Part shown: positions 24,784-33,408 of the stretch, one piece after another | Numbering within the stretch: position 1 is the first letter of the stretch | How the letters are laid out: every line of letters begins with the position of its first letter | Assembly (NCBI GenBank): GCA_963766995.1 | Contig: CAVYCE010000001.1 | Span: 434,001-498,000, forward strand | Direction: 5' to 3' | Source of the DNA: Bog-473 sp963766995 | GTDB taxonomy: Bacteria; Actinomycetota; Acidimicrobiia; Acidimicrobiales; RAAP-2 | DNA length: 64,000 nucleotides | Notes under the pieces: model-generated | Told to the model about the DNA's origin: nothing | The model's input: only the letters and a program-made list of their open reading frames with translations | The model's database searches: none | Position numbers and translations under genes: made by a program

Positions 24784-24814
24784 CCAACGTTCTTCCGGAC
24801 TTAGAAGGCGCGGT

Positions 24815-27800
24815 TCAGGAGCCCGCATCAATGGGTAGGAGATCCTCGAGCAGCTCACGCAAAGCGTCGGCCGCCAATCCCTTGGGCGGGATGGGCACCA
24901 GTAGTTGATGCAGTTCTTCGCGATATGTCGCGCCAGGGAACACTCGTCGTAGGCGGACTTCTGCGCTGGCGGCCAAACGCACCGGCGCGATCTTGGCCGT
25001 CGGTCGTTGGCCGCTCGTCGGCCGCACCGAGCTCATGGTGATCTCCGTAATGTCGCGTGCTATGGCTGCTGTGCGCAGGCGGGCCAGAGCCAAGAGGCCC
25101 ACGGCGGGAGGAGGCAGGGGGCCGTAACGGTCGGCCCATTCGGTGCCGATGTCATCGGCGTCGGCGTCAGTTGTCACCGAAGCCAGCCGCCGGTAGGCCT
25201 CGAGCCTCGAGTCTTCGGCTGTGACGTAGTCCTTGGGCAAGTGGGCGTCGCCCGGCACGTCGATGACCACCGAGGGCGGTGTGTGGCGAGACTCCCCTCG
25301 GGCCTCGGCCACCGCTTCGGCCACCAGCTGTACGTAGAGGTCGTAGCCCACCGCTGCGATATGGCCCGACTGGTCAGAGCCCAAAAGGTTGCCTGCGCCG
25401 CGGATCTCGAGGTCGCGCATAGCGATCTTGAAGCCCGAACCCAGCTCGGTGTGCTCGCCGATGGTGCGCAGACGCTCGTAGGCGGTCTCGGAAAGGATTC
25501 GGTCGGCCGGATGAAAGAGATAGGCGTAGGCCCGCTGTCCGCCGCGCCCGACGCGGCCGCGGATTTGGTGCAGTTGCCCCAGGCCAAGCAGATCAGCTCG
25601 GTCGACGATCAGCGTGTTCACCGACGGCATATCGATGCCCGACTCGATGATGGTGGTGCACACCAGCACGTCGTACTTGCGTTCCCAGAAGTCGAGTACC
25701 ACGGTTTCCAGGGTGCCCTCGTCCATCTGCCCGTGAGCGATGGCCACCCGCGCCTCAGGCACCAAATCGCGGATTTGGCGGGCGACTACTTCAATGTCAG
25801 CCACCCGGTTGTGCACATAGAAGGCTTGACCTTCCCGCAACAATTCGCGTCGCAGTGCCTCGCTGATGGCAGCCGGGTCGTGCTCGCCCACGTAGGTGAG
25901 GATGGGTCGGCGATCGGCCGGTGGCGTGTTCACCATCGACAGATCGCGAATGCCGGTCAGGGCCATCTCCAGAGTGCGGGGAATTGGGCTGGCCGTCAGC
26001 GTCAACACATCCACCCGCTCGGCCAGGCGCTTGACGGCCTCCTTGTGGGTCACCCCGAAGCGTTGCTCCTCGTCGACCACCAGGAGACCGAGGTCCTTGA
26101 AGACCACGTCCTGTCCGAGCATGCGGTGGGTGCCGATCACCACATCCACTGAGCCATCGGCCAGGCCTTGAATCACCTTCTTCTGCTGCGCCGGAGACAG
26201 GAAGCGACTCAGTAACTCCACTCGAACCGGATAGGGCGCGAAGCGATCACCGAAGGTTTGCGCGTGCTGGCTGGCCAACAGTGTGGTGGGGGCCAGCACA
26301 GCCGCCTGTTTGCCTTCCTGCACTGCTTTGAAGACGGCGCGCACAGACACCTCGGTCTTGCCGAAACCGACGTCACCACAGACCAGGCGATCCATCGGTC
26401 GCGGCTGCTCCATGTCGGCCTTGAGTTCGGCGATGGCGCGGAATTGATCGTCGGTCTCGACGAACTCGAATGCGGCCTCCATTTCGGCCTGCCAGGGCGT
26501 GTCGGGGCCGAAGGCGTGGCCCACTACCTCGAGCCTCGCTCGGTACAGCTGAACCAGTTCTTCGGCCACTTCGCCGGCGGCGGCCCGAGCCTTGGCCCGC
26601 GTCCGCTGCCAGTCGGCACCGCCCATCTTCGACAGCGTGGGTGATTCGCCACCGGTGTAGGCGGTGATGGCCTCTATCTGATCCACCGGCAGGTACAGCC
26701 GATCGCTGCCGCGGTACTGCAGGATGAGGTAGTCCCGTGTGGTACCACCCATGGTGCGCGACGTCACACCTTCGAAGCGTGCCACTCCGTGCTGGCGGTG
26801 CACTACGAAGCTACCGATGGCGAGGTCGTCGAAGAAGCCCTCGGTGGCCCGGGCCCGCGGGCGAGCCCGGCGGTGCGGCTGGCGGCGGCCCGTGACGTCG
26901 GACTCAGAGAGCACCGCCACCTTGCAGTCGGGCAACACGAAACCGCTGGAGAGCGATGAGGTGACGGCCACCACTCCGACGGCACCGCTGGCCGTACCGG
27001 TCACTGGCGCGTGCATCCCCTCTTCGGCCAGCACGCCGGAGAGGCGGGTGGCGCCAGCCTCGTTGGCCGCGCACACCGTCACACTGAACCCGTCAGCGAC
27101 GAATGCGGTGATCTGGCTCACTAACCGGGCTGCGTCTCCTGCCACCGGATTGAAGCCGCGCACGGTCATGACAGGTGTGGATGGGCCCTCGGGGGTCGGT
27201 GGCATGGAAAGGACACCGGAAGAGCATTTCTCCAAGAGGCGATCGAAGGGCAGGTGCAAGGAGGGGAAGCCGTCAGCCGAGCCATCGCCCGCTCCCCACG
27301 TGGCCGCCAACGTTCCAGCCAGTGCGGCCTCTTCGTCGAGCAGCTGCATAGCGCGGTCCCGGATGCGACGCGGCTCGACCAGCACCACCTGCGAGCCAGC
27401 CGCCAGCAGATCGGGCAGCAGCACTTCTTCGTTGTAGATGAAGGGCAGCCACGACTCCATCCCGTCGAAAACCAATCCTTCGGCCAGTCGTTCCCATTGG
27501 CTGGCCCCCCACGGTTCGGTGGCCAACAGCGCAGCTGCGGCCTTCCGAACTCCATCGGTGGGGAGCAGCTCGCGGCAGCCGAACAGCGCGGCCGCCTCGA
27601 GATCGGCCGATGAGCGTTGGTCGCTCACGGCGAACGTGGTCAGCCGATCTACCTCGTCGCCCCACAAGTCGATACGGACCGGCTGGTCGGCCGTGGAGGG
27701 GAACACGTCAATGATGCCGCCTCGCACGGCGATCTCACCCCGGTGCTCCACCTGATGCTCCCGGCGATACCCCATGCCCACCAGGCGTCGCAGCAGCTCG

Positions 27801-28321
27801 TCGGCTTCGAGTTGTTGACCGGGGCGGACCACCACCGGGGCGCCTTCGTCGATAAGCGGGCCGAGGCGCTGCAACAGGGCTCGGATCGGGGCGACCACCA
27901 AGCGGGGCACCGGCAGCGATCCATCGCCACCGCCCAGGCTCCAGCGCACTGCGAGGCGGTGCCCCATGGTCTCGACCTCGGGACTCACTCGCTCAAAGGG
28001 CAGCGTCTCCCAAGCTGGCAACACGGTCACGGCGCCCGACAGCGCCCCAATGGCTGCGGACGATTCGTCCTCCTCGGGGGCAATGAGGCAGGCCAAGTCT
28101 TCGGCTACGCGCTCGGCATCGATCCCAGTGGCCGTGACCACAAGGATCGGAGCTCGTTCCGTGAAGTTGGCCAGGGCGGCGATGAGCGGCGCCTGCCCAG
28201 CGGCAGCCACGGCCACGGTGGCATCGGCCGAACCGATGAGCGCCGGCAGCACCGGGTCGCTCCGCAGTAGGCGCGGGATGGCACTGAGACTGCCGCGGCT
28301 CACGGCAGCGAGTGACACCAC
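24815..28321 (-). CDS. mfd: transcription-repair coupling factor Mfd
   Basis: A 1168-residue protein with the full Mfd layout: UvrB-like N-terminal domains, the CarD-type RNA polymerase interaction domain (DLAIGSFVVHRQHGVARFEGV, around residue 500), an SF2 translocase with Walker A CGDVGFGKTEV, the DEEQ box LLVVDEEQRFGV, motif III LTASPIPRT and motif VI QIRGRVGRG, then the C-terminal TRCF domain. Mfd pushes stalled RNA polymerase off lesions and recruits UvrA. It overlaps the end of pth by 22 bases. In mycobacteria mazG and eno lie just beyond mfd, whereas here the accessory stretch intervenes. Confidence 0.97.
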   Translation of the reverse strand: MVSLAAVSRGSLSAIPRLLRSDPVLPALIGSADATVAVAAAGQAPLIAALANFTERAPILVVTATGIDAERVAEDLACLIAPEEDESSAAIGALSGAVTVLPAWETLPFERVSPEVETMGHRLAVRWSLGGGDGSLPVPRLVVAPIRALLQRLGPLIDEGAPVVVRPGQQLEADELLRRLVGMGYRREHQVEHRGEIAVRGGIIDVFPSTADQPVRIDLWGDEVDRLTTFAVSDQRSSADLEAAALFGCRELLPTDGVRKAAAALLATEPWGASQWERLAEGLVFDGMESWLPFIYNEEVLLPDLLAAGSQVVLVEPRRIRDRAMQLLDEEAALAGTLAATWGAGDGSADGFPSLHLPFDRLLEKCSSGVLSMPPTPEGPSTPVMTVRGFNPVAGDAARLVSQITAFVADGFSVTVCAANEAGATRLSGVLAEEGMHAPVTGTASGAVGVVAVTSSLSSGFVLPDCKVAVLSESDVTGRRQPHRRARPRARATEGFFDDLAIGSFVVHRQHGVARFEGVTSRTMGGTTRDYLILQYRGSDRLYLPVDQIEAITAYTGGESPTLSKMGGADWQRTRAKARAAAGEVAEELVQLYRARLEVVGHAFGPDTPWQAEMEAAFEFVETDDQFRAIAELKADMEQPRPMDRLVCGDVGFGKTEVSVRAVFKAVQEGKQAAVLAPTTLLASQHAQTFGDRFAPYPVRVELLSRFLSPAQQKKVIQGLADGSVDVVIGTHRMLGQDVVFKDLGLLVVDEEQRFGVTHKEAVKRLAERVDVLTLTASPIPRTLEMALTGIRDLSMVNTPPADRRPILTYVGEHDPAAISEALRRELLREGQAFYVHNRVADIEVVARQIRDLVPEARVAIAHGQMDEGTLETVVLDFWERKYDVLVCTTIIESGIDMPSVNTLIVDRADLLGLGQLHQIRGRVGRGGQRAYAYLFHPADRILSETAYERLRTIGEHTELGSGFKIAMRDLEIRGAGNLLGSDQSGHIAAVGYDLYVQLVAEAVAEARGESRHTPPSVVIDVPGDAHLPKDYVTAEDSRLEAYRRLASVTTDADADDIGTEWADRYGPLPPPAVGLLALARLRTAAIARDITEITMSSVRPTSGQRPTAKIAPVRLAASAEVRLRRVFPGATYREELHQLLVPIPPKGLAADALRELLEDLLPIDAGS

Positions 28322-28863
28322 TGCATGGCGGCGTCGGGACCGTCATGGACAATGTGCTCCACCGTTTCGGCTGCCGTCTGCACTGCCACCGCCAACAACT
28401 CGCGCACGGCCTTGGCCGGCCGCTTGAGGACATGGTTGGCACCTTGTTCCGCGCTGGGCGGCTTGCCCACTCCGATGCGGACCCGCACGAAGTCGGTGGT
28501 GTGCAGGTGTGACTGCAGCGACCGAAGCCCGTTGTGACCGGCCAGTCCCCCGCCCACCTTGACCCGCACGGTGCCGGGCGGAAGGTCCAGCTCGTCATGC
28601 ACGATGATCATGGCGGCCGGATCGTCAATGCTGAACCGCGTAGCCAGATCGCTCACGGCTAATCCCGAGTCATTCATATAGGTGGTCGGAATGGCCAGCG
28701 CCACTTTGCGGTCGCCCATGGTGGTCAGGACGGTCCGAGCACGCACTCCCTTTTCGGCTCGCAGGGATGCCGTGGCGCGCTGAGCCACCAATTCCACGGC
28801 ATCGGCGCCGACGTTGTGCAAGGTGCCTTCGAATTCAGCTCCCGGATTGCCGAGGCCGACCAC
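28300..28863 (-). CDS. pth: peptidyl-tRNA hydrolase
   Basis: About 187 residues from the GTG at 28863. Catalytic residues are seen in VGLGNPG (Asn), TLHNVGADA (His), HDELDLPPG (Asp) and GLAGHNGLRS (Asn). It releases peptides from peptidyl-tRNA that drops off the ribosome. The reading frame stays open upstream to the rplY stop (TAG at 28921), so homologues with a longer N-terminus ending ADLLVVGLGNPG suggest a start up to 18 codons earlier, at a CTG near 28917 or a similar codon. The end overlaps mfd. Confidence 0.95.
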   Translation of the reverse strand: MVGLGNPGAEFEGTLHNVGADAVELVAQRATASLRAEKGVRARTVLTTMGDRKVALAIPTTYMNDSGLAVSDLATRFSIDDPAAMIIVHDELDLPPGTVRVKVGGGLAGHNGLRSLQSHLHTTDFVRVRIGVGKPPSAEQGANHVLKRPAKAVRELLAVAVQTAAETVEHIVHDGPDAAMQWCHSLP

Positions 28864-28920
28864 CAGTAGATCCGCCGCGGTTCCCCGGCGTTCGGACCGC
28901 CCAAAGGCTTTGCGCAGGAC

Positions 28921-29577
28921 CTAGGCCTCGTCGCTGGATGCGGCTGCCCCATCCGAAGCGGCAGCGGCCGGTGCACCCTCTTCGCCTTCGGCCCCTTCGG
29001 CCCCTTCCTCGAGCTGCACCACGCGAGGGGGCTGCCCAATGACGATGGCGGATTCGGGGTCAACTTCGGTGGTCACTCCAGGAGGCAGCGCCAGGTCCGA
29101 CACGCGGAGCTGGTCGCCGATGTTCAGGTCGGTGATGTCGAGCTCCACAGACGTCGGGATGTCGGCCGGTCGGGCCTTGATCGTGAGGTTGAACATCTGC
29201 TGGTCGACCAGTCCGTCGCCGTGATGCACCTCGAGGGCCTCGCCCACGAGCACGATGGAGATGTCGGCCGTGATGAGCTCGTCGCGGCTCACGATCTGGA
29301 AGTCCACGTGCGTGACCGTCTGGTGGATTGGGTGACGCTGCAAGTCTCGAGCCAGGGTCAGGTACGTGGTCGATCCGGTGTTCAGCGATAGCAGCTGGTT
29401 CACACCGGCCTCGCCATTCAGGGCCAGGCGCAACTCACGGGCCTCTACGGCTACCGGCACCGGGTCGGTGCCGTGTCCGTAAATGACACCCGGGATTTTG
29501 CCCTCGCGACGGATGCGACGGGTGGCTCGCGAACCCAGCTCGCGGCCTGCCTCGGCAGCCAAAATGACATCGGCCAT
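28921..29577 (-). CDS. rplY: 50S ribosomal protein bL25 (Ctc type)
   Basis: About 218 residues from the ATG at 29577, chosen because GAGGAGATTTGTC provides an ideal Shine-Dalgarno. The N-domain binds 5S rRNA (RELGSRATRRIRREGKIPGVIYG); the C-terminal TL5-type domain follows (VDFQIVSRDELITADISIVLVGEA). The tail is an acidic low-complexity stretch of E, A, G and S. It is followed by pth in the same frame directly after its stop. Confidence 0.95.
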   Translation of the reverse strand: MADVILAAEAGRELGSRATRRIRREGKIPGVIYGHGTDPVPVAVEARELRLALNGEAGVNQLLSLNTGSTTYLTLARDLQRHPIHQTVTHVDFQIVSRDELITADISIVLVGEALEVHHGDGLVDQQMFNLTIKARPADIPTSVELDITDLNIGDQLRVSDLALPPGVTTEVDPESAIVIGQPPRVVQLEEGAEGAEGEEGAPAAAASDGAAASSDEA

Positions 29578-29686
29578 GACAAATCTCCTCAAAGTGATGC
29601 AAAGCGAATGCTCGGTCGGCCCTAGGGCCTCCGGCGGACGGCCCACCAGCGTAGCCGCCCAATCAGGGTGGCCACCACCAGGAGCG

Positions 29687-30667
29687 TTAGGCCAGGTTGT
29701 CGCCGCCGAAGAGCTCGGAAACGGAGGTGTCCTCGAAGACGGCGTCAATGGCGTCGGCGATGATTTTGGACACCGAGAGGATCTCCAGCTTGTCGAAGAA
29801 GCGGTCTTCGGCCACCGGGAGAGTGTCAGTCACCACCACCCGTGAGATGGGCGCCGCCTTCAGACGATCCACGGCCGGCCCCGAGAGCACAGCGTGGGTG
29901 GCCATGACCGAGACCTCGGAGGCGCCGGCTTCGGCCAGCAGCTCGGCGGCAGCACAAATGGTGCCGGCAGTGTCGATCATGTCGTCGATGATGACGCAGT
30001 GGCGGCCGTCCACGTCACCCACGACGTGCAGGGCCTTGACCTCATTGTGGGTCCCCTGCGGGCGGGTCTTGTGGATCAGGGCTAGGTCGAAACCGAGATG
30101 CTGGCTGTAGCGCTCAGCCACCTTCACCCGGCCGGCGTCTGGCGCCACCACGACGACGTCGCCCTTGAAGTTCTCCCGCATGTAGGTCTCGAGCACGGGA
30201 GCGGCCACCAGGTGGTCAAAGGGGGTGTCGAAGAAGCCCTGAATCTGCCCCGAGTGCAAGTCGACACTGACCACGCGGTCGGCGCCGGCGGCGGACAACA
30301 TGTCGGCCACCAGCTTGGCGGTGATGGGTTCACGGCCGGTGGCCTTGCGGTCTTGCCGTGAGTAGCCGTAGTAGGGACAGACGGCGGTGATCCGCTTGGC
30401 CGAGGCCCGCTTGGCCGCGTCGATCATGATGAGGTGCTCCATCAGCGAGTCGTTCACTGGGCTCGAGTGTGTCTGGATGATGAAGACGTCGCAGCCGCGG
30501 ATGGAGATGTCGTACTTGCAATAGATCTCGCCGTTGGCGAACTCTCGCAGGTTGGCCTCGCCTAACTCCACGCCGAGGTGCGCGGCGATGTCCTTGGCCA
30601 ATTGGGGATGGGAACGACCCGAGATCAGCTCCAGCCGGCGCCGCGGGATGAGCTCCACACGCGCCAC
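29687..30667 (-). CDS. prs: ribose-phosphate pyrophosphokinase
   Basis: A 326-residue class I PRPP synthase. Seen are ISGRSHPQLAKDIAAHLG, FANGEIYCKYD, the PRS signature DLHSGQIQGFFDTPFDHL, the catalytic loop KTRPQG and the PRPP-binding loop VIIDDMIDTAGTICAAA. It makes PRPP from ribose 5-phosphate and ATP for nucleotides, His, Trp and arabinan precursors. The GTG start lies inside an inverted repeat; a second GTG three codons later is the alternative. No clear Shine-Dalgarno is seen. It follows glmU by 36 bases. Confidence 0.96.
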   Translation of the reverse strand: MARVELIPRRRLELISGRSHPQLAKDIAAHLGVELGEANLREFANGEIYCKYDISIRGCDVFIIQTHSSPVNDSLMEHLIMIDAAKRASAKRITAVCPYYGYSRQDRKATGREPITAKLVADMLSAAGADRVVSVDLHSGQIQGFFDTPFDHLVAAPVLETYMRENFKGDVVVVAPDAGRVKVAERYSQHLGFDLALIHKTRPQGTHNEVKALHVVGDVDGRHCVIIDDMIDTAGTICAAAELLAEAGASEVSVMATHAVLSGPAVDRLKAAPISRVVVTDTLPVAEDRFFDKLEILSVSKIIADAIDAVFEDTSVSELFGGDNLA

Positions 30668-30690
30668 GCTACAGCGCCGGTGCGTGGCGC
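30661..30690. promoter_or_regulatory. 8-bp inverted repeat over the prs start
   Basis: GCGCCACG (30661-30668) and its exact complement CGTGGCGC (30683-30690) enclose a 14-base loop. On the minus strand the GTG start of prs falls in the downstream arm, so an RNA hairpin would cover it. On the plus strand the repeat is followed by GTTTTT, which resembles a terminator, but no plus-strand gene ends here. Confidence 0.5.
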
Positions 30691-30703
30691 GTTTTTGGGC
30701 GAT

Positions 30704-31804
30704 TCAAGCTTCGGGTGCCTCCACCACGGTGTGGGGCGGGACGGCGGCACCGGCCGCCACCTCGGCTCCCGGTTGCAACACTGAGAAGGGGCCGATCGTG
30801 GCCCCGTCACCGATGACACTGCGGTCGCAGGTGCTCTCGGACACGCGAGCCCCACGGCCCACCGTGGTGTCAGTCAGGACGCAGTTGGGGCCGATCTCGC
30901 TGCCCTCACCCACAACACAGAGGCCCCGCAGAATCACCCCGGGCAAGAGGGAAACATCGGGGGCCAGAAGGACCTGGGCGTCCACATAGGTGCGCTCGGG
31001 ATCCCACATGGTCACGCCCCGTCGCATCCAGCGCTCGTTGATGCGGTCGCGCAGTTCGGCTTCGGCCACCGCTAACTGGGCTCGATCGTTGACCCCGGCC
31101 GCCTCCATCGGGTCGGGCAGGACCATGGACTGCACTCGATAGCCGGCATTGAAGAGAACGCTGATGGCGTCGGTCAGGTAGTACTCGCCTTGGGCGTTGG
31201 CCGGCGTAATGCGGCGCAAGGCCGGGGCCAGGATGCTGCGGCGGAAGCAGTAGATGGAGGTGTTGACCTCGGTGATCAGCTGCTCGTCCTCGGTGGCATC
31301 GACCTCTTCGACCACCCGGCACACGACGCCGTCCTTTCCGTGCACCACCCGCCCGTAACCGCGAGGATCCTCCACCTCGGCGCTCAACAATGTGGCGCCG
31401 GCATTCTCTGTTCGGTGGTAGCGCACCAGTGCGGCCAACGTGGCTGGTCGCAGCAGGGGGGTATCGCCCGGAAGGACCACGACGTCCTCTTCTTCGTTGT
31501 CATCATCGGGCAGCCCTGTGAGACCCACCGCCAGCGCGTCACCGGTACCGGCTTGCGTCTCCTGCTCGACGAATTCGATCTGTATGGAAGAGGGGGCGAG
31601 CTGCACCAATGTCTTGGTCACCCAATCGGCCCGGTGACCTACGACCACAACGACCCGAGTGACATCGATCTCAGCCATGGCGTCCAGTACGTGCAGCACC
31701 ATGGGACGACCGCAGAGTAAGTGGAGCGGCTTGGGACGCTCGGATCGCATGCGCGTGCCTTCGCCCGCCGCCAACACCACCGCAGAGAGGCGCCGTGACT
31801 CCAT
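30704..31804 (-). CDS. glmU: GlmU uridylyltransferase lacking the acetyltransferase domain
   Basis: About 366 residues from the ATG at 31804. The pyrophosphorylase motif is VVLAAGEGTRMRSERPKPLH (8-27), with GDTPLLRP, the EGEYYLTDA-like QGEYYLTDAI and the Asn/Gly sugar sites following. A short left-handed beta-helix begins (LPGVILRGLCVVGEGSEIGPNCVL) but ends at ATIGPFSVLQPGAEVAAGAA. Normal GlmU (about 450-495 residues) continues with HVGNFVE, the NYDG motif and the catalytic His/Lys, all absent here. It should still make UDP-GlcNAc from GlcNAc-1-phosphate, but the acetyl transfer must come from another protein. Confidence 0.9.
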   Translation of the reverse strand: MESRRLSAVVLAAGEGTRMRSERPKPLHLLCGRPMVLHVLDAMAEIDVTRVVVVVGHRADWVTKTLVQLAPSSIQIEFVEQETQAGTGDALAVGLTGLPDDDNEEEDVVVLPGDTPLLRPATLAALVRYHRTENAGATLLSAEVEDPRGYGRVVHGKDGVVCRVVEEVDATEDEQLITEVNTSIYCFRRSILAPALRRITPANAQGEYYLTDAISVLFNAGYRVQSMVLPDPMEAAGVNDRAQLAVAEAELRDRINERWMRRGVTMWDPERTYVDAQVLLAPDVSLLPGVILRGLCVVGEGSEIGPNCVLTDTTVGRGARVSESTCDRSVIGDGATIGPFSVLQPGAEVAAGAAVPPHTVVEAPEA

Positions 31805-31867
31805 CCCGCCGTTCTTACTACCCCCGGACACCCTGGTGCGTGCATGGCCCGATACGGCCTGGACCGA

Positions 31868-31873
31868 TACTGT
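31868..31873 (+). promoter_or_regulatory. possible -10 (TACTGT) for a leaderless transcript
   Basis: TACTGT ends 6 bases before the GTG at 31880, so a transcript would begin at or next to the start codon. No Shine-Dalgarno is present there, which fits leaderless translation, common in Actinobacteria. Confidence 0.35.
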
Positions 31874-31879
31874 GCAGAC

Positions 31880-32776
31880 GTGACGCCCTACGACGAGTTC
31901 GGGCTCTTCCACGAGAATGCCGCCGAATACGGCATCCCCTACAACGGTCCGCCCGATGTGCGGCGCGTGAACGTCGAGGTGGACCCCGGTCGCAACGTCA
32001 GCGCCCTGGTCTGGGGCACTACGCCACCCGAACTGGTCCTGGTACACGGCGGTGCCCAGAACGCCCACACCTGGGACACAGTGGCGCTAGCCATGGGTCG
32101 CCCTTTGGTGGCCATTGACCTGCCGGGACACGGGCATTCTGACGGGGGTCCTGGCGGTTCCTTGTCGGTGATGTCGAACGGAGAAGACTTGGCCGCAGTA
32201 GTGGCCGCCCTCGCTCCCGACGCCCTCGGCGTGGTGGGCATGTCCTTGGGCGGTCTGTCCTCCATCGCCCTGACCCATGCTGCCCCGGAGCTGGTGCGCA
32301 AGCTGGTGCTCATTGATGTGACACCGGGCATCAGCAAGGAAGCCTCGGCACCCATCACCGCCTTCATCGATGGCCCCGAGAGCTTTCCCAACTTTGACGA
32401 ACTCCTGGCCCGAACGATTGAGCACAACCCCGGCCGGAGCGAATCCTCGCTTCGGCGCGGCATTCTGCACAACGCGCTGCAGCGCGAAGACGGCAGCTGG
32501 GTGTGGCGCTACGCCCGCTTCCGTTCGGGCGAGACACGCCAACGTCCGGACTTTGAGAATTTGTGGGACGTCGTCTCTGACATAGCGGTACCGATGATGC
32601 TGGTGCGGGGACTGGCCTGGTCGGTGGTCGATGAGTCCAACCTCGAGGAACTCCATCGGCGCCAGCCGGACTGCAAAGTCGTCGGTGTGGAAGGGGCGGG
32701 ACACAGCATTCAGGGCGATCGACCGATTGAGTTGGCCGGCATCCTGACCGACTTCTTCTATCCGTCCCCCAGCTAA
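31880..32776 (+). CDS. alpha/beta-hydrolase
   Basis: About 298 residues from the GTG at 31880; an ATG at 31844 is also in frame, but the extension is not protein-like. The motifs are LVLVHGGAQNAHTWDTV, DLPGHGHSDGG, the nucleophile elbow VGMSLGGLS (near residue 125), and GAGHSIQGDRP for the catalytic His. The substrate is unknown. It is divergent from glmU and directly followed, without spacing, by a small membrane protein gene, so the two form an operon. Confidence 0.82.
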   Translation: MTPYDEFGLFHENAAEYGIPYNGPPDVRRVNVEVDPGRNVSALVWGTTPPELVLVHGGAQNAHTWDTVALAMGRPLVAIDLPGHGHSDGGPGGSLSVMSNGEDLAAVVAALAPDALGVVGMSLGGLSSIALTHAAPELVRKLVLIDVTPGISKEASAPITAFIDGPESFPNFDELLARTIEHNPGRSESSLRRGILHNALQREDGSWVWRYARFRSGETRQRPDFENLWDVVSDIAVPMMLVRGLAWSVVDESNLEELHRRQPDCKVVGVEGAGHSIQGDRPIELAGILTDFFYPSPS

Positions 32777-33160
32777 GTGGACGAGTCGCACCGAATCTGG
32801 ATTTCACGCCGGGCCATCGGGCTCCACGTGGTCATCCTCATCGTCGTCCCCACCTTCGCCGCCCTCTGCAATTGGCAGGTCCATCGCGCATTGGCGGGGA
32901 ACCAGCTCAGCTGGGCCTACGTCTTCGAGTGGCCGTTCTTCGCCGGCTACGCCATCTATATGTGGTGGCGCTTCGTGCACGAACAGCCGCTGGGGTCACG
33001 TACGCGCAAGGTGGACATCAGTACGCACACTCCGTCACCTGACGTACTCGCCAGCGCTGCCGAAGTGGTCGAGGCCGATGATCCTGACCGGGCCGACCGT
33101 GAGGCCTACAACCGCTACCTGGCCGAATTGGCAGAGCGGGACAAGCCCAACCACTGGTGA
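32777..33160 (+). CDS. small conserved-looking membrane protein
   Basis: A 127-residue protein starting with GTG directly after the hydrolase stop. It has two membrane helices (IGLHVVILIVVPTFAALCNW and WAYVFEWPFFAGYAIYMWWRF) connected by WQVHRALAGNQLS, then an acidic soluble tail rich in D, E and R. The NWQ-x-HRA-x-GN-x-LSW-Y-FEWP pattern looks conserved and specific, but I do not recognise a named family. The function is unknown. Confidence 0.72.
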   Translation: MDESHRIWISRRAIGLHVVILIVVPTFAALCNWQVHRALAGNQLSWAYVFEWPFFAGYAIYMWWRFVHEQPLGSRTRKVDISTHTPSPDVLASAAEVVEADDPDRADREAYNRYLAELAERDKPNHW

Positions 33161-33167
33161 GCTGAAC

Positions 33168-33198
33168 ACTCCATCGGAGTTGTCAGGCGGTCCCTGAC
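33168..33198. terminator. two small hairpins after the membrane protein gene
   Basis: ACTCC-ATC-GGAGT (33168-33180) and GTCAGG-CGGTC-CCTGAC (33182-33198) stand side by side 7 bases after the stop and before the oppositely oriented tRNA gene. There is no T run, so termination is only a guess from position. Confidence 0.3.
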
Positions 33199-33236
33199 CT
33201 CCAAAGGGGTGCTGCGCCTTCATTCTGAAAGTTGCG

Positions 33237-33309
33237 CTCCGGGGGGAGGGCTCGAACCTCCAACATCCGGCTCCAAAGGCCGACGTTCTGCCGATTGAAC
33301 TACCCCGGA
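33237..33309 (-). tRNA. tRNA-Gln (anticodon TTG)
   Basis: A 73-base tRNA folds on the minus strand. The acceptor TCCGGGG pairs with CCCCGGA, the D-arm is GTTC...GAAC, the anticodon loop is CTTTGGA (anticodon TTG, reading CAA) on a TCGGC/GCCGG stem, and the T-arm is GGAGG-TTCGAGC-CCTCC. The discriminator base is G and CCA is not encoded. Confidence 0.96.
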
Positions 33310-33408
33310 CCGGTCGTGTGCCGCCAAAGCGGCGACCACTGCCCGGTAGAGGTTAGAGGTATGCGGTGATGCAGTTGGTCGAGGTGGCCCCAGTAGCCTT
33401 TCTCCCTC

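Noticed and set aside
25007..26152. Plus-strand open frame of ~380 codons opposite mfd
   Set aside because: It lies wholly inside mfd, has no ribosome-binding site and no recognisable protein pattern.
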